Source: Nitrosomonas sp. Nm34
GTDB lineage: Bacteria; Pseudomonadota; Gammaproteobacteria; Burkholderiales; Nitrosomonadaceae
Reading direction: 5' to 3'
DNA length: 64,000 nt
NCBI RefSeq assembly: GCF_900113925.1
Contig: NZ_FORD01000002.1
Location: forward strand, 141,371-205,370
Below, piece by piece: positions 53,174 through 63,217 of the stretch; positions within the stretch are counted from its first letter, which is position 1; each line of letters begins with the position of its first letter. The translations under genes and the position numbers were made by a program. Below the pieces are notes generated by a model. The model did no database searches and was not told the DNA's origin. It was given only the letters and a program-made list of their open reading frames with translations.

Positions 53174-55750
53174 ATGAAAGTGATCCAAATCCGTGCATTG
53201 CGCGGTCCCAATCTGTGGAGTAAGCATACCTCTATTGAAGCAACGGTTGTTTTTAGCGAGAACGCATATACTATCGACAGAATTCCGGGTTTTGAAACCC
53301 GCTTGCGTGAACGCTTTCCTGAAATTGCACTACTCCTGCCCGCCGATCGTTATAAAATAGCAACTGTGGCCCATGTTCTTGAATTTGCTGCACTCGGTTT
53401 GCAAGTACAAGCAGGTTGTCCAGTTACATTCAGTCAGACTATTCAGACATCAGAAGCCAATACTTTCCGGATTATCGTGGAATACAGTGAAGAAGCAGTG
53501 GGAAGACTTGCTTTTGAGCTCTCTTTAGAATTTTGTCACGCTGCGATAGAAAATATACCCTTTGATTTGTCCAAAGCGTTACTCCGCTTACACGCGCTTT
53601 ATGAGGATATCCGTCTCGGGCCAAGTACTGGCGCTATTGTGCGAGCAGCTGTCGCGCGTGGTATTCCATACCGTCGCTTGACAAACGGAAGCTTGGTACA
53701 GTTTGGCTGGGGAAGCAAGCAGCGCCGTATTCAAGCTTCTGAAAGTGATTCAATCAGTGCGGTTGCCGAATCTATTGTGCAGGATAAGGAACTAACCAAG
53801 GCGCTCTTGCTTGCGGCGGGAATTCCTGTTCCTGTGGGGCGACCGGTCATCGATGCTGAGGATGCATGGACTGCTGCCTGCGAAATTAGTACGCCAGTGG
53901 TGGTTAAACCACAGGATGGCAATCAGGGTAAAGGTGTAACCGCTAATCTCGTTGATTATGAACAGGTCAGAGCAGCTTATGTGAAAGCTAGGGAAATTAG
54001 TGACAATGTGCTGGTTGAACGCTATGTGACCGGGCATGATTATCGTTTGCTGGTTGTGGGCAAAAAGCTGGTGGCCGCTGCGAGACGTGATCCTCCGCAA
54101 GTAGTAGGGGATGGCGTTCATAGCATTTATCAATTAGTGGAGCAAATCAATCGTGATCCACTGCGCAGTGAAGGTCACGCAAATCTACTGACTAAAATCC
54201 ATCTGGATGAGATTTCACTGACGCATCTTGCTAGCCAAGGGCTGACAGCAGAATCTATTCCAGCTAAAGGCATGCGGGTTGTATTGCGCAATAATGCCAA
54301 TTTGTCCACAGGTGGTACGGCAACTGATGTAACGGACGATGTTCATCCGGAAATTGCAGCCAACGCGGTTGCTGCTGCACAAATGGTGGGACTAGATATT
54401 TGCGGAATTGATTTGATTTGCGAGAGCATCATGCGACCATTGGAGGAGCAAGGCGGTGCCATTATTGAAGTCAATGCAGCTCCTGGTTTGCGTATGCACT
54501 TGCAGCCTTCATATGGTAAGGGGCGTCCAGTAGGAACGGCAATTATCGATAATATGTTCGTGCAAGGTGATGATGCGCGTATTCCGGTTGTTGCAGTAAC
54601 AGGCACAAACGGCAAAACGACAACGGTGCGCTTGATAGCCAATATTTTGGAAAATAACCAGTTGCGTGTTGGTATGACGTGTACGGATGGAGTCTTCATC
54701 AATGGGCAAAGTATCGATACCGGGGACTGCAGTGGACCGAAAAGCGCCAGAAATGTTCTGTTCCATCCTGATGTCGATGCTGCCGTGTTAGAAACCGCGC
54801 GAGGGGGGATGTTACGTGAAGGGTTAGGTTTTGATCATTGCCAGGTGGCTGTCGTAACCAATATCGGCCGGGGTGATCATCTCGGCCTGGCTAATATCAA
54901 TACCATCGATGAATTAGCAGCCGTTAAACGCCTTGTCGTAGAGAACGTCTTACCTGGGAAAGGTATCGCTGTGCTCAATGCAGATGATCCTCAAGTTGTC
55001 AAAATGGCTGCTCATTGCCCAGGTACTGTTATGTTCTTTTCTCGAGATGGCCATAATCCAGTGATATTGTCGCAACGTGCGCAACGTAAACGCGTCATTT
55101 ATCTTGAGGATCATTTTATTGTTGCATCAGAAGCAGAAGTTGAGCAAAAGATACCTCTGAGTGAAATACCCCTTACCAAGAATGGTCTCGTCAGTTTTCA
55201 GGTTGAAAATGCTATGGCAGCGATTGCCGTCGGATGGGCACTGGGGCTGGAATGGGCTGTTATTCGTGACGGTTTAACAGATTTCATCAGTGATACGCAA
55301 ACTGCTCCAGGGAGATTCAACCTTTTCAATTACCGGAATGCCACATTGATTGCAGATTATGGGCACAATCCAGATGCGATGGAAGCGCTGGCAAGTGCGA
55401 TTGATAGTATACCCGCGAAAAGGCGGATGGTCGTCCTCAGCGCTGCGGGTGACCGCCGTGACGAGGATATTCGGTTACAGACCCAGATTCTAGGAGAAGT
55501 GTTTGATGAAGTGGTGCTTTATCAAGACAAATGCCAGCGTGGACGTAACGATGGTGAAGTACTAGGATTGTTACGAGAAGGGTTGGAGAATGCCAAGCGT
55601 GTGCGTAAAGTGAGCGAAATACATGGGGAGTTCAAAGCGATTGATACGGCGCTGACCAATCTGCAAGCAGGCGAGCTTTGCCTCATCCTGGTTGATCAGG
55701 TGGAACAAGCACTTGGGCACATCCATGATCGGATAGCTGACGCCTGCTAA
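53174..55750 (+). CDS. cphA: Cyanophycin synthetase CphA
   Basis: An 858-residue, full-length enzyme. N-terminal domain about 1-160; ATP-grasp domain about 205-480 (VVKPQDGNQGKGV, VERYVTGHDYRLLVV, AIIEVNAAPGLRMHL), which adds Asp to the backbone; Mur-ligase domain about 480-858 with P-loop VAVTGTNGKTTTVRL, which adds Arg side chains, and the C-terminal lobe with TAPGRFNLF and DYGHNPDAMEALA. Cyanophycin is a nitrogen and carbon reserve deposited as cytoplasmic granules. AAGGAAAT precedes the ATG. No cyanophycinase gene lies in the window. Confidence 0.95.
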   Translation: MKVIQIRALRGPNLWSKHTSIEATVVFSENAYTIDRIPGFETRLRERFPEIALLLPADRYKIATVAHVLEFAALGLQVQAGCPVTFSQTIQTSEANTFRIIVEYSEEAVGRLAFELSLEFCHAAIENIPFDLSKALLRLHALYEDIRLGPSTGAIVRAAVARGIPYRRLTNGSLVQFGWGSKQRRIQASESDSISAVAESIVQDKELTKALLLAAGIPVPVGRPVIDAEDAWTAACEISTPVVVKPQDGNQGKGVTANLVDYEQVRAAYVKAREISDNVLVERYVTGHDYRLLVVGKKLVAAARRDPPQVVGDGVHSIYQLVEQINRDPLRSEGHANLLTKIHLDEISLTHLASQGLTAESIPAKGMRVVLRNNANLSTGGTATDVTDDVHPEIAANAVAAAQMVGLDICGIDLICESIMRPLEEQGGAIIEVNAAPGLRMHLQPSYGKGRPVGTAIIDNMFVQGDDARIPVVAVTGTNGKTTTVRLIANILENNQLRVGMTCTDGVFINGQSIDTGDCSGPKSARNVLFHPDVDAAVLETARGGMLREGLGFDHCQVAVVTNIGRGDHLGLANINTIDELAAVKRLVVENVLPGKGIAVLNADDPQVVKMAAHCPGTVMFFSRDGHNPVILSQRAQRKRVIYLEDHFIVASEAEVEQKIPLSEIPLTKNGLVSFQVENAMAAIAVGWALGLEWAVIRDGLTDFISDTQTAPGRFNLFNYRNATLIADYGHNPDAMEALASAIDSIPAKRRMVVLSAAGDRRDEDIRLQTQILGEVFDEVVLYQDKCQRGRNDGEVLGLLREGLENAKRVRKVSEIHGEFKAIDTALTNLQAGELCLILVDQVEQALGHIHDRIADAC

Positions 55751-56047
55751 AGTGGTGGTTAAATAATGGAATAATTTGCTTTCAAGCTGGCGCTTATAGA
55801 TTATTGCACTATTTTTTATGGAATTGCAGTATTGTAGAATTGTTTTGTCCTTTAATTAATAGGATGCGGTGGGATTTAGTCGAAAACTAGAAGAGAATCG
55901 ATATTTTTTGTTTCTTAGAACAAAATACAGCCTGTATTGTCGGATTATTTTAAAGTCCTAATAGAAGCAGCTATATAAAAATGGATGGCAATCTCTTGCT
56001 TGGATAGCAGAAGGACTATTATTCATTTATTTTAACGGGGGTTTGCG

Positions 56048-56620
56048 TTGATTAAGCAATCAATACAATCAATTACTGCAGTTTGTCTTTTAGTTGTGAT
56101 ATTTTATGCAAGCACAGCTATGGGTCATGGGAGAGTTGCGATGGCAGAAGATCCCTGTGCGCGTCATATAGGAGGGAATATGGTGCACTTAAGTGCATAC
56201 CAGCCACAATATGACCAAAAGGAGCAATACTGTACAGAAATTCCGATAGCAGGAGATACTTACTTTGTGGTGGATCTGGTCGATCAGCCCTTGCGAGGTA
56301 TGCCTGTGAGTTTAAAAATTTTTCGTGGCGATGATAATGAGGGTGAGACCGTTGCCCAGGTAAAGGCTGATTATCATCCTGATGGTGTTATCAGCGGAAT
56401 AGGTAAGCTGGATAAAGGACTCTATTCAGTAGTGGTGACAGCAGAAGGTATTCCGCCTTTGCAATACGCTTATCAACTTCGTGTGGATATGATCGATTAT
56501 GGGAAGGTGGCCCGTACCTGGGCAGGTCCTCTCATAGCAGTGCTATTCTTATCGTGGCTAATGTATCGACTGATACAATCGGGGCGCTGGCGCCAATGGC
56601 TTGGTTCTCGTAATCAATAG
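56048..56620 (+). CDS. Exported protein with C-terminal membrane anchor, unknown function
   Basis: A 190-residue protein with a signal peptide (SITAVCLLVVIFYASTAMG), a beta-sandwich-like body (about 30-150) with HIGGNMVHLSAYQP and DTYFVVDLVDQPLRGMPVSL, and a C-terminal membrane helix (WAGPLIAVLFLSWLMYRLI) with a short basic tail. Two Cys (DPCARH, QYCTEI) could form a disulfide. The body looks like a periplasmic immunoglobulin-like domain. The His-rich start (GHGRVAMAEDPCARH) might bind a metal. TTG start with GGGGGTT upstream. Transcription ends at a strong terminator. No family recognised with certainty. Confidence 0.7.
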   Translation: MIKQSIQSITAVCLLVVIFYASTAMGHGRVAMAEDPCARHIGGNMVHLSAYQPQYDQKEQYCTEIPIAGDTYFVVDLVDQPLRGMPVSLKIFRGDDNEGETVAQVKADYHPDGVISGIGKLDKGLYSVVVTAEGIPPLQYAYQLRVDMIDYGKVARTWAGPLIAVLFLSWLMYRLIQSGRWRQWLGSRNQ

Positions 56621-56674
56621 ATAAAGATAATCACGTCATAAACCGGATTAAGGGTTACTTTAAGAGAGTTAATT

Positions 56675-56700
56675 GCCTCCGTTAACCGGAGGCTTTTTTA
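56675..56700 (+). terminator. Rho-independent terminator
   Basis: GCCTCCGTTAACCGGAGGC, a perfect eight-base stem with a three-base loop, followed by TTTTTTA. It closes the transcript of the exported protein gene. Confidence 0.85.
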
Positions 56701-56913
56701 TGTGGTACCAAGTGAGATCAAACACTCATTGCACGATTGATACCTGAATTGAGCTAGCTTCATCTTCTCAATATCGTAATGCCATGTTTGATTTTGACTT
56801 CGTTTACCCGCATCTCCCCTGATAGTGTATTAATAAGTCTCGATATTGACCTTTGCCGGCACTGAATTGAGCACCACATCAATTTACAGGTGAAAATTTA
56901 GTTAATTCTTTCA

Positions 56914-57016
56914 ATTTCATTTCCAAGTCAAAAATGACGCAAAGGCGAGCCGCAGACAGTATTAATAATACGGTAAGGTGAAGCCGGCCAAGTCATTTTT
57001 GATTTAGAAATGAAAT
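56914..57016 (+). repeat. MITE-like palindromic repeat, copy 9
   Basis: ATTTCATTTCCAAGTCAAAA ... GCAAAGGCGAGCCGCAGACA ... AATACGGTAAGGTGAAGCCG ... TTTTTGATTTAGAAATGAAA: full-length copy of about 103 bases. The rest of 56701-57333 shows no gene; it holds the ppsA promoter region. Confidence 0.8.
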
Positions 57017-57333
57017 AATCATAAAATCCCAGGATGGTGGATTGGTTGTGACCACCACTCAGCCAATCCATGCCACCAACTGGGAGATAGTTGGAATAAT
57101 TCCAGTGATACACCGATAGAAATATTAATTGTTGCTATCCTTGGGCCGGCTGAATCGGTGCTTTATGGTATGGCTGATATCTTTTCGGCTGTGGATATTT
57201 TTTGGCAGAGTTTGATAAGAACTGAGACTGAGCCATAGCAGAAACTATTTCACGCGACATTCACGGAGTGCCCCCATCCGTAGTTATAATGATGGTAACT
57301 GGAGACTGTTATCCCAAAAATCAGGAGGTCATG

Positions 57334-59703
57334 ATGAATAACTATATTATGTGGTTTGACCAGTTGAGTAAGGATGATGTTGGCATTGTGGGTGGTAAGA
57401 ATGCCTCATTAGGCGAGATGATCAGCCACCTTAGCAAAGCAGGGGTCAATGTCCCGAATGGTTTTGCCACCACCACGCACGCCTATCGTGATTTTCTGGC
57501 GAGTAATGGCCTCACTGAGCGCATTAAGCAATTACTGGATAAACTGGATGTCAGCGATATCAACGCGCTGACCACTACAGGCAAAACGATTCGTAATTGG
57601 TTACTGGCTGCCACATTACCCGATGCTTTGCTGCAAGCAATCACTCAGGCCTATCAGCAATTGGTGGCTGATAGCGATGATGCTATTTCCTTTGCCGTAC
57701 GTTCGTCAGCAACGGCTGAAGATTTGGCTGATGCCTCATTTGCAGGGCAACAGGAAACTTTATTGAATGTGCATGGCCTCGATCAAATTTTTGCGGCGAT
57801 CAAAATTGTGTTTGCATCGTTATATAACGATCGCGCTATCGCTTATCGCGTTCACCATAAATTTCAGCATGATAAGGTACATCTGTCCGCAGGAATTCAG
57901 AAAATGGTGCGTAGCGACCTTGGCGCGAGTGGCGTGATATTTACACTGGACACCGAATCAGGGTTTCGGGATGTGATTTTCCTCACGGCCACTTATGGTT
58001 TAGGAGAAACCATTGTGCAGGGAAGGGTCAATCCGGATGAATTTTATGTTTATAAGCGAGGGTTGGAGGCAGGCCATCCGGCCATTCTTTCGCGACGTTT
58101 AGGGGCTAAGGCCATCGAAATGATTTATGATGAAAAAGGTAAGCAGGGCGCATCCACATTGATACGTGATGTTGAAGTCAAGCGCCGCCAGCTTTTCTGC
58201 TTGTCTGATGCGCAAGTGGAAGCACTGGCACAACAGGCGTTACTCATTGAGAAGCATTATGGCCGTCCAATGGATATTGAATGGGCACTGGATGGACTCG
58301 ATAAGCAGCTTTATATTGTCCAGGCTCGCCCAGAAACGGTTGAAAGCCGAAAGAGCCTCACAGTAGAGCATTTCAAATTAAGTGAGCAAGGAAAGGTACT
58401 GACTGAAGGCCGCGCCATCGGGCAAAAAATAGGGCAGGGAGTGGCGCGTCTGATCATGCATACTGACCAGATGCAACACCTTCAAACGGGAGAGGTGCTG
58501 GTTACCGATATGACTGATCCGGATTGGGAACCAATCATGAAACGAGCAGCCGCTATTGTTACCAATCGTGGAGGGCGCACGTGTCACGCTGCGATTGTGG
58601 CACGCGAACTGGGGATTCCGGCAGTGGTGGGTTGTGGCGATGCTACGACACAAATCAAGGATGGAGTGGAAATCACTATTTCCTGCTCTGAAGGAGATAC
58701 CGGTTATGTTTATGAAGGATTACTCAAGTTTGAGCACACGGTTGCCGATATCGGCAAACTGCCCGATCTGCCCGTTAAAATCATGATGAATGTCGGTAAC
58801 CCATCCCATGCATTTTCCTTTTCCCGTTTGCCCAATCAAGGGGTTGGGCTGGCGCGGCTGGAATTTATCATTAATAATATGATCGGCATCCACCCGAAAG
58901 CATTGCTGGAGTTTGAGCAGTTACCGCAGGAATTGAAAGATGAGATTGGGCAACGTATAACCGGTTATGCTGATCCCGTCAGCTTTTATGTGGATAAACT
59001 GGTGGAAGGGATTGCTACTTTAGCCGCAGCCTTTCATCCTCACCCTGTGATCGTACGCACGTCCGACTTTAAATCCAATGAGTACGCCAATCTGCTCGGT
59101 GGGGACCGTTATGAGCCAGGCGAAGAAAATCCCATGATTGGTTTTCGTGGGGCATCCCGCTACCTGGCAACCGCGTTTCGTGATTGTTTTGAGCTGGAAT
59201 GCCGGGCGTTGCGTAAGATACGCGATGAGATGGGGCTGACTAATGTTGAGGTCATGATCCCATTTTGCCGTACTGTGGAAGAAGCCCGGCAAGTTACGGA
59301 GCTGCTTGCCTCGCACGGGCTGGCGCGTGGCCAGAATGGTTTACGTTTGATTATGATGTGTGAGATTCCTTCCAACGCGGTGCTAGCAGAAGAGTTTTTG
59401 CAATATTTTGACGGCTTTTCCATTGGTTCAAATGATATGACTCAGTTGGCGCTGGGCATCGATCGTGATTCCAGTCTAGTATCCCACTTGTTCGATGAGC
59501 GCAACGCGGCCGTTAAAAAGATCCTGAAGATGGCGATTGACGCCTGTCACAAACAAGGTAAATATATCGGTATCTGTGGTCAGGCACCCTCTGATTATCC
59601 GGATTTTGCAGTTTGGCTGGTTGAGCAGGGGATTGGGAGTTTATCGCTGAATCCCGATACCGTTGTGGATACCTGGCTGCATCTTGCCAAGTTGAACAAA
59701 TAG
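57334..59703 (+). CDS. ppsA: Phosphoenolpyruvate synthase
   Basis: A 789-residue enzyme converting pyruvate and ATP to phosphoenolpyruvate, AMP and phosphate, a gluconeogenic step. The ATP-binding domain (about 1-345) has FAVRSSATAEDLADASFAGQ. The phospho-histidine domain (about 385-465) has the catalytic His in GGRTCHAAIVARE. The PEP-binding barrel (about 480-789) has GFRGASRY, SIGSNDMTQLALG and CGQAPSDYPDFA. The ATG at 57334 (MNNYIMWF) gives a good five-base spacing from AGGAGG; the ATG three bases earlier and the frame's GTG at 57268 are less likely. The regulatory gene follows with a one-base overlap. Confidence 0.96.
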   Translation: MNNYIMWFDQLSKDDVGIVGGKNASLGEMISHLSKAGVNVPNGFATTTHAYRDFLASNGLTERIKQLLDKLDVSDINALTTTGKTIRNWLLAATLPDALLQAITQAYQQLVADSDDAISFAVRSSATAEDLADASFAGQQETLLNVHGLDQIFAAIKIVFASLYNDRAIAYRVHHKFQHDKVHLSAGIQKMVRSDLGASGVIFTLDTESGFRDVIFLTATYGLGETIVQGRVNPDEFYVYKRGLEAGHPAILSRRLGAKAIEMIYDEKGKQGASTLIRDVEVKRRQLFCLSDAQVEALAQQALLIEKHYGRPMDIEWALDGLDKQLYIVQARPETVESRKSLTVEHFKLSEQGKVLTEGRAIGQKIGQGVARLIMHTDQMQHLQTGEVLVTDMTDPDWEPIMKRAAAIVTNRGGRTCHAAIVARELGIPAVVGCGDATTQIKDGVEITISCSEGDTGYVYEGLLKFEHTVADIGKLPDLPVKIMMNVGNPSHAFSFSRLPNQGVGLARLEFIINNMIGIHPKALLEFEQLPQELKDEIGQRITGYADPVSFYVDKLVEGIATLAAAFHPHPVIVRTSDFKSNEYANLLGGDRYEPGEENPMIGFRGASRYLATAFRDCFELECRALRKIRDEMGLTNVEVMIPFCRTVEEARQVTELLASHGLARGQNGLRLIMMCEIPSNAVLAEEFLQYFDGFSIGSNDMTQLALGIDRDSSLVSHLFDERNAAVKKILKMAIDACHKQGKYIGICGQAPSDYPDFAVWLVEQGIGSLSLNPDTVVDTWLHLAKLNK

Positions 59704-60533
59704 TGAACAAACAGAAGCGTACTGTCTTCTATTTGTCGGATCGTACCGGCATCACTGCGGAAACGCTTGGGCACAGCTTATTGACCCAATTTGACGGAAT
59801 TGAATGGAAAAAAGTCAACGTGCCCTTTCTGGATAATATGGCAAAAGCCCGGACTTTGGTGGAACGAATTAATCGTGCTGCCGAATCTGATGACCATCGA
59901 CCATTGGTTTTTAGTACCTTGCTTAGAGAGGATATCCTGGCAGTGATTCAACAGGCAAACTGCCGAGTGTATGATTTTTTTGAAACATTTATTAGCTCAA
60001 TCGAGCAAGAACTTCAGCAACCCTCTGCCCGAATGGTTGGACGCGCTCATGGTCTTCAGCAATCTCTGTCCTATTTCAAGCGGATTTCAGCGCTCAATTA
60101 CGCGTTGGCGCACGATGATGGCGTTAATCCAAAAAATTTTACCGAAGCAGACATTATTCTGGTGGGTGTTTCCCGCACCGGTAAAACCCCTACCTGTCTT
60201 TATCTGGCATTACAATACGGTATTGTTGCCGCAAATTATCCGTTCACGCAAGAAGATATGTCTGCTAACCAACTTCCCACAGTGCTTGAATCTGTCAGAA
60301 ACAAGCTCTTCGGCTTGACACTCAACGTGGCACAATTGCATTTTATTCGCCAAGAACGCCGCCCTCAAAGTCAGTATGCATCGCTCGCCCAGTGTCAACT
60401 TGAAATTAAATGGCAGGAATCCTTGTTTCAACTATTGGATATTCCCTACTTGGATACAACGCACATTTCTATTGAAGAAATTAGCACCATTATCCTTGAG
60501 CACAGTGGTTTGAAAAGACAGCTGTATGGTTAG
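59703..60533 (+). CDS. ppsR: PEP synthase regulatory kinase/phosphorylase PpsR (DUF299)
   Basis: A 276-residue bifunctional ADP-dependent kinase and phosphate-dependent phosphorylase that inactivates and reactivates PpsA. It has VFYLSDRTGITAETLGHSLL at the N-terminus and the P-loop GVSRTGKTPTCLYLA near residue 150. The GTG start shares its first G with the ppsA stop codon TAG, so the two genes are translationally coupled, the usual arrangement in proteobacteria. Confidence 0.95.
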   Translation: MNKQKRTVFYLSDRTGITAETLGHSLLTQFDGIEWKKVNVPFLDNMAKARTLVERINRAAESDDHRPLVFSTLLREDILAVIQQANCRVYDFFETFISSIEQELQQPSARMVGRAHGLQQSLSYFKRISALNYALAHDDGVNPKNFTEADIILVGVSRTGKTPTCLYLALQYGIVAANYPFTQEDMSANQLPTVLESVRNKLFGLTLNVAQLHFIRQERRPQSQYASLAQCQLEIKWQESLFQLLDIPYLDTTHISIEEISTIILEHSGLKRQLYG

Positions 60534-60549
60534 AACGAGCGTTTTCTTA

Positions 60550-60910
60550 ACCTTCTCGCTGGGTAAAATTAGGTTCGTCACCATTTGTGTGCTTGCCAAC
60601 CCGAAACTCTCGCAGGGCACGCGCGCAGACTAGCGTGTATAGTAGCAAGCAAGCCGCTATTCCCTTATTTCCTGCCTCTTTCGCCTGCGTGGCTAACCTC
60701 AACCACAGTTCAGGCGGCTCTGGCGGTGGATCGGGAACTTACTTGAAAGAGTCAGTAAAGCCTGAATCATCCATTTTAGCAAAGGCAGTTAGGTACTTGT
60801 TGCTCCAATCTTTCCACTCCGTGTCATTCGATACTGCTGTACTCGAAATCTCCGCATGCAAGGCTGCCCGTTCGGTTTCGGTAAACCCTGTGCGTTATTT
60901 CGTAATTTTT
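60550..60910 (-). pseudogene. Degraded minus-strand coding remnant, unidentified
   Basis: On the minus strand one frame reads TGFTETERAALHAEISSTA, then NDTEWKDWSNKYLTAFAKMD, an in-frame stop near 60740, and PDPPPEPPELWLRLATQAKE before ending. Codon use looks protein-like, more so than the opposing plus-strand frame. The family is not recognised. Confidence 0.3.
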
Positions 60911-61949
60911 CCTTAATTGGTCTCAATTGAGCGATCACAAAAAGCAAGGCGGGATGTGATTACGAAGAAGTATCGCGAAATTTTGGGCGGATGCATCATT
61001 ATGTATTTGCTTCCCACCTAGTTTTATATTCCTGTATTTCTTCCGATCCATAGCAAACTCTACTCGGTAATGTTCAACACGCTCTAACAACAAGTTGAAA
61101 AGGGATCAGTCATTGTATCTTGCCGACTAACAGTCCTGTAATGAACATTAAAATACGCTGCCATTTTAAATATTGTGCAATATCCGATTTTTATATACCA
61201 CATTCATTGTGCCTCTCCTTTATTGGTCATATCGATCATCATATCGATCATTTGGAATCGTTGAAGAGAGCAGGTTTATCTTGGTGACGATGAGTTTATC
61301 AAAGAAATACAGCAGTATGTGGAGTGAAATCCCACGTGCTCAGACAAGAGCAAGAACTCAACCACTTTCCTATTATTCATCCTTTAGCAATAAAAATAAA
61401 AAAATGGCAACCACATCTCAAGCAGATAATTCCATAATAATGGAACTGTCAGAAAATGGCATTGTCCCATAATTTGTACATGTGTTTTTGGAGGAGTTTG
61501 CTTTATACGAAACGATACTGTATTAATTCCACAATACCTATTGGCAGTTAAATTGACAGCCATAAGATAATTTAAAAATGTCTCGGTACTCACAAAATTA
61601 ATATCCTTTTCATCCATGCTAACACAAGTTAGGTTGCGGTATTCATGAAACCTCCTTGAGGGAAAATGACGCTAACAGTTTAAAGGTATGATTGGGCATT
61701 ATCTGTTCGGTATCACACATTATCCTGAAAACTTTTTAGGATAATTCTACTGACGGTAATTGAGTTGGATTGTCAGCACCCGTTACGCTTGGCAGAGACT
61801 TGATAACCTATTGACAACTTGAAGATCAGAACGCTCTGCGTTACAGGACAGAGTTGAGTTTAATTCATAATCAAGGCCCCTAGTTTTCTACTAATTTAAT
61901 AAGTTTATTAGGGCTATAGCACCTTACGTTATTGATAGGAGTAGAAATT
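60911..61949. other. Gene-poor region upstream of the Crp/Fnr gene
   Basis: About 1 kb without a supported gene. It contains short direct repeats ATATCGATCAT at about 61230-61250 and two small frames (61173-61472 plus, 61384-61617 minus) that lack ribosome sites and recognisable motifs. Possibly decayed accessory DNA. Confidence 0.5.
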
Positions 61950-62753
61950 ATGATTAACATACCAAGCCCTCGACAAAATCAACTGCTCAATGCTTTACCC
62001 TCAACCGAATATGAACGTCTTCAACCTCATCTAGAGCCGGCCCAGATGAGCTGTGGTGATATTCTTTATGAACCAGGAGAAAAGTTGCATTTCGTCTATT
62101 TTCCTACGGATTGCATCGTATCGCAGCTCCACGCCATGAAAGATGGAGGGTCTTCGGAAACCGCCATTATCGGCAATGAGGGGGCAATCGGGATTACGCT
62201 ATTCATGGGCGGCGGAACCATGACTAATCGAGCTTTAGTGCAGAGTGCGGGTTACGCCTATCGGATACGGCAACCTTTGTTTATGCAGGAATTTAACCGC
62301 CATGATGCGCTACTTCATTTACTACTGCGCTACACCCAGGCACTCATTGCTCAAATGGCTCAAACTGCAGTTTGTAATCGGCATCATTCGGTAGGCCAGC
62401 AACTTTGCCGGAGGCTGCTGCTCAGCATTGACCGGCTTCATTCAAACGAGTTAACCATGACTCAGGAATTGATTGCCAATATGTTAGGTGTACGCCGTGA
62501 AGGGATTACAGAGGCTGCTGGAAAATTGCAGCAAGCAGGATTGATTAATTACAACCGTGGGCACATTAAGGTGCTGGATCGATCGGGATTGGAAGCACGA
62601 GTCTGTGAATGTTACCATGTAGTCAAGGATGAATTCGATCGCCTCCTACCCTTGAGTTACCATGATTCAGGAAATGATTGCCTATATGCTGGGTTCGCCA
62701 ATATGCCGGGTAGGCGTAGTGAAGGTGTTACAGAGAGTGCTGGAAAATTGTAG
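61950..62753 (+). CDS. Crp/Fnr-family transcription regulator with altered C-terminus
   Basis: A 267-residue protein. The cyclic-nucleotide-binding-like domain (about 15-130) has DILYEPGEKLHFVYFPTDCI and the sensor loop ETAIIGNEGAIGI; the DNA-binding helix-turn-helix is near 170-205 (LTMTQELIANMLGVRREGIT). No Cys cluster for an Fe-S centre is seen, so it is not a classic FNR. The ATG at 61950 follows AGGAG by eight bases. The natural end was probably just after FDRLLPLS. The last 32 residues come from a decayed tandem duplicate of the 3' part of the gene. Confidence 0.85.
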   Translation: MINIPSPRQNQLLNALPSTEYERLQPHLEPAQMSCGDILYEPGEKLHFVYFPTDCIVSQLHAMKDGGSSETAIIGNEGAIGITLFMGGGTMTNRALVQSAGYAYRIRQPLFMQEFNRHDALLHLLLRYTQALIAQMAQTAVCNRHHSVGQQLCRRLLLSIDRLHSNELTMTQELIANMLGVRREGITEAAGKLQQAGLINYNRGHIKVLDRSGLEARVCECYHVVKDEFDRLLPLSYHDSGNDCLYAGFANMPGRRSEGVTESAGKL

Positions 62754-62885
62754 TGAGCCGGATTGATTAATTACAGCCGCAGGCACATCAAGGTACTGGT
62801 CGCTCGGGGCTGGAAGCATAAATGGGTAAATGTTGCCATGTAATCAAGAATGAATTCGATTGCTTCCTGCCCCTGCGTACGTCCT
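62452..62885 (+). repeat. Tandem duplication of the Crp/Fnr gene 3' end
   Basis: The segment from TTAACCATGACTCAGGAATT to the end of the gene body (about 62452-62655) recurs, diverged and frame-broken, at about 62660-62885. Matching pairs include GGAAAATTGCAGCAAGCAGG / GGAAAATTGTAGTGAGCCGG and CACATTAAGGTGCTGGATCG / CACATCAAGGTACTGGTCGC. Unit size is about 205-220 bases. Confidence 0.75.
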
Positions 62886-62908
62886 GAATTTTAATAGGAG
62901 AGAGGTAT

Positions 62909-63217
62909 TTAATCTTTAAATTTCTCTTTCACTTTCGCGGCGCCTTCTCGCACAGCATTTCTCAATGAATCCCAGGCATTTTCTATACCTTCCTTAAGCT
63001 CCTCCCAAGCGTCTTCACTGGCTCCTCCAAGTTCTTTCAGCTTGGCTTTTGCATTATCAATATGCCGCTCAAGTTCTTCAGTGCGCTGATCATGTTGCAT
63101 ACGGATACTGGCATCGGCCGCAGAACTCTTCGCTTCGGCTTTTAATTCCTTCAATTTAGCTTCTGCTTGTTCTATCTCGGCTTCTAGCTTTTGTTTGTAT
63201 GCATTTAGCTCGCTCAT
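62909..63217 (-). CDS. Coiled-coil stress-response-type protein (sll1863-like)
   Basis: A 102-residue, highly charged, fully helical protein: KLEAEIEQAEAKLKELKAEA, HDQRTEELERHIDNAKAKLK, AWEELKEGIENAWDSLRNAV, ending AAKVKEKFKD. No signal peptide. This pattern is typical of small bacterial stress coiled-coil proteins. GGAGAGACATT precedes the ATG. The degraded tail of a paralogue lies 190 bases upstream at 63403-63470. Confidence 0.7.
   Translation of the reverse strand: MSELNAYKQKLEAEIEQAEAKLKELKAEAKSSAADASIRMQHDQRTEELERHIDNAKAKLKELGGASEDAWEELKEGIENAWDSLRNAVREGAAKVKEKFKD

Noticed and set aside
61173..61617. Two overlapping opposite frames of 99 and 77 codons
   Set aside because: No ribosome sites or motifs; atypical composition.
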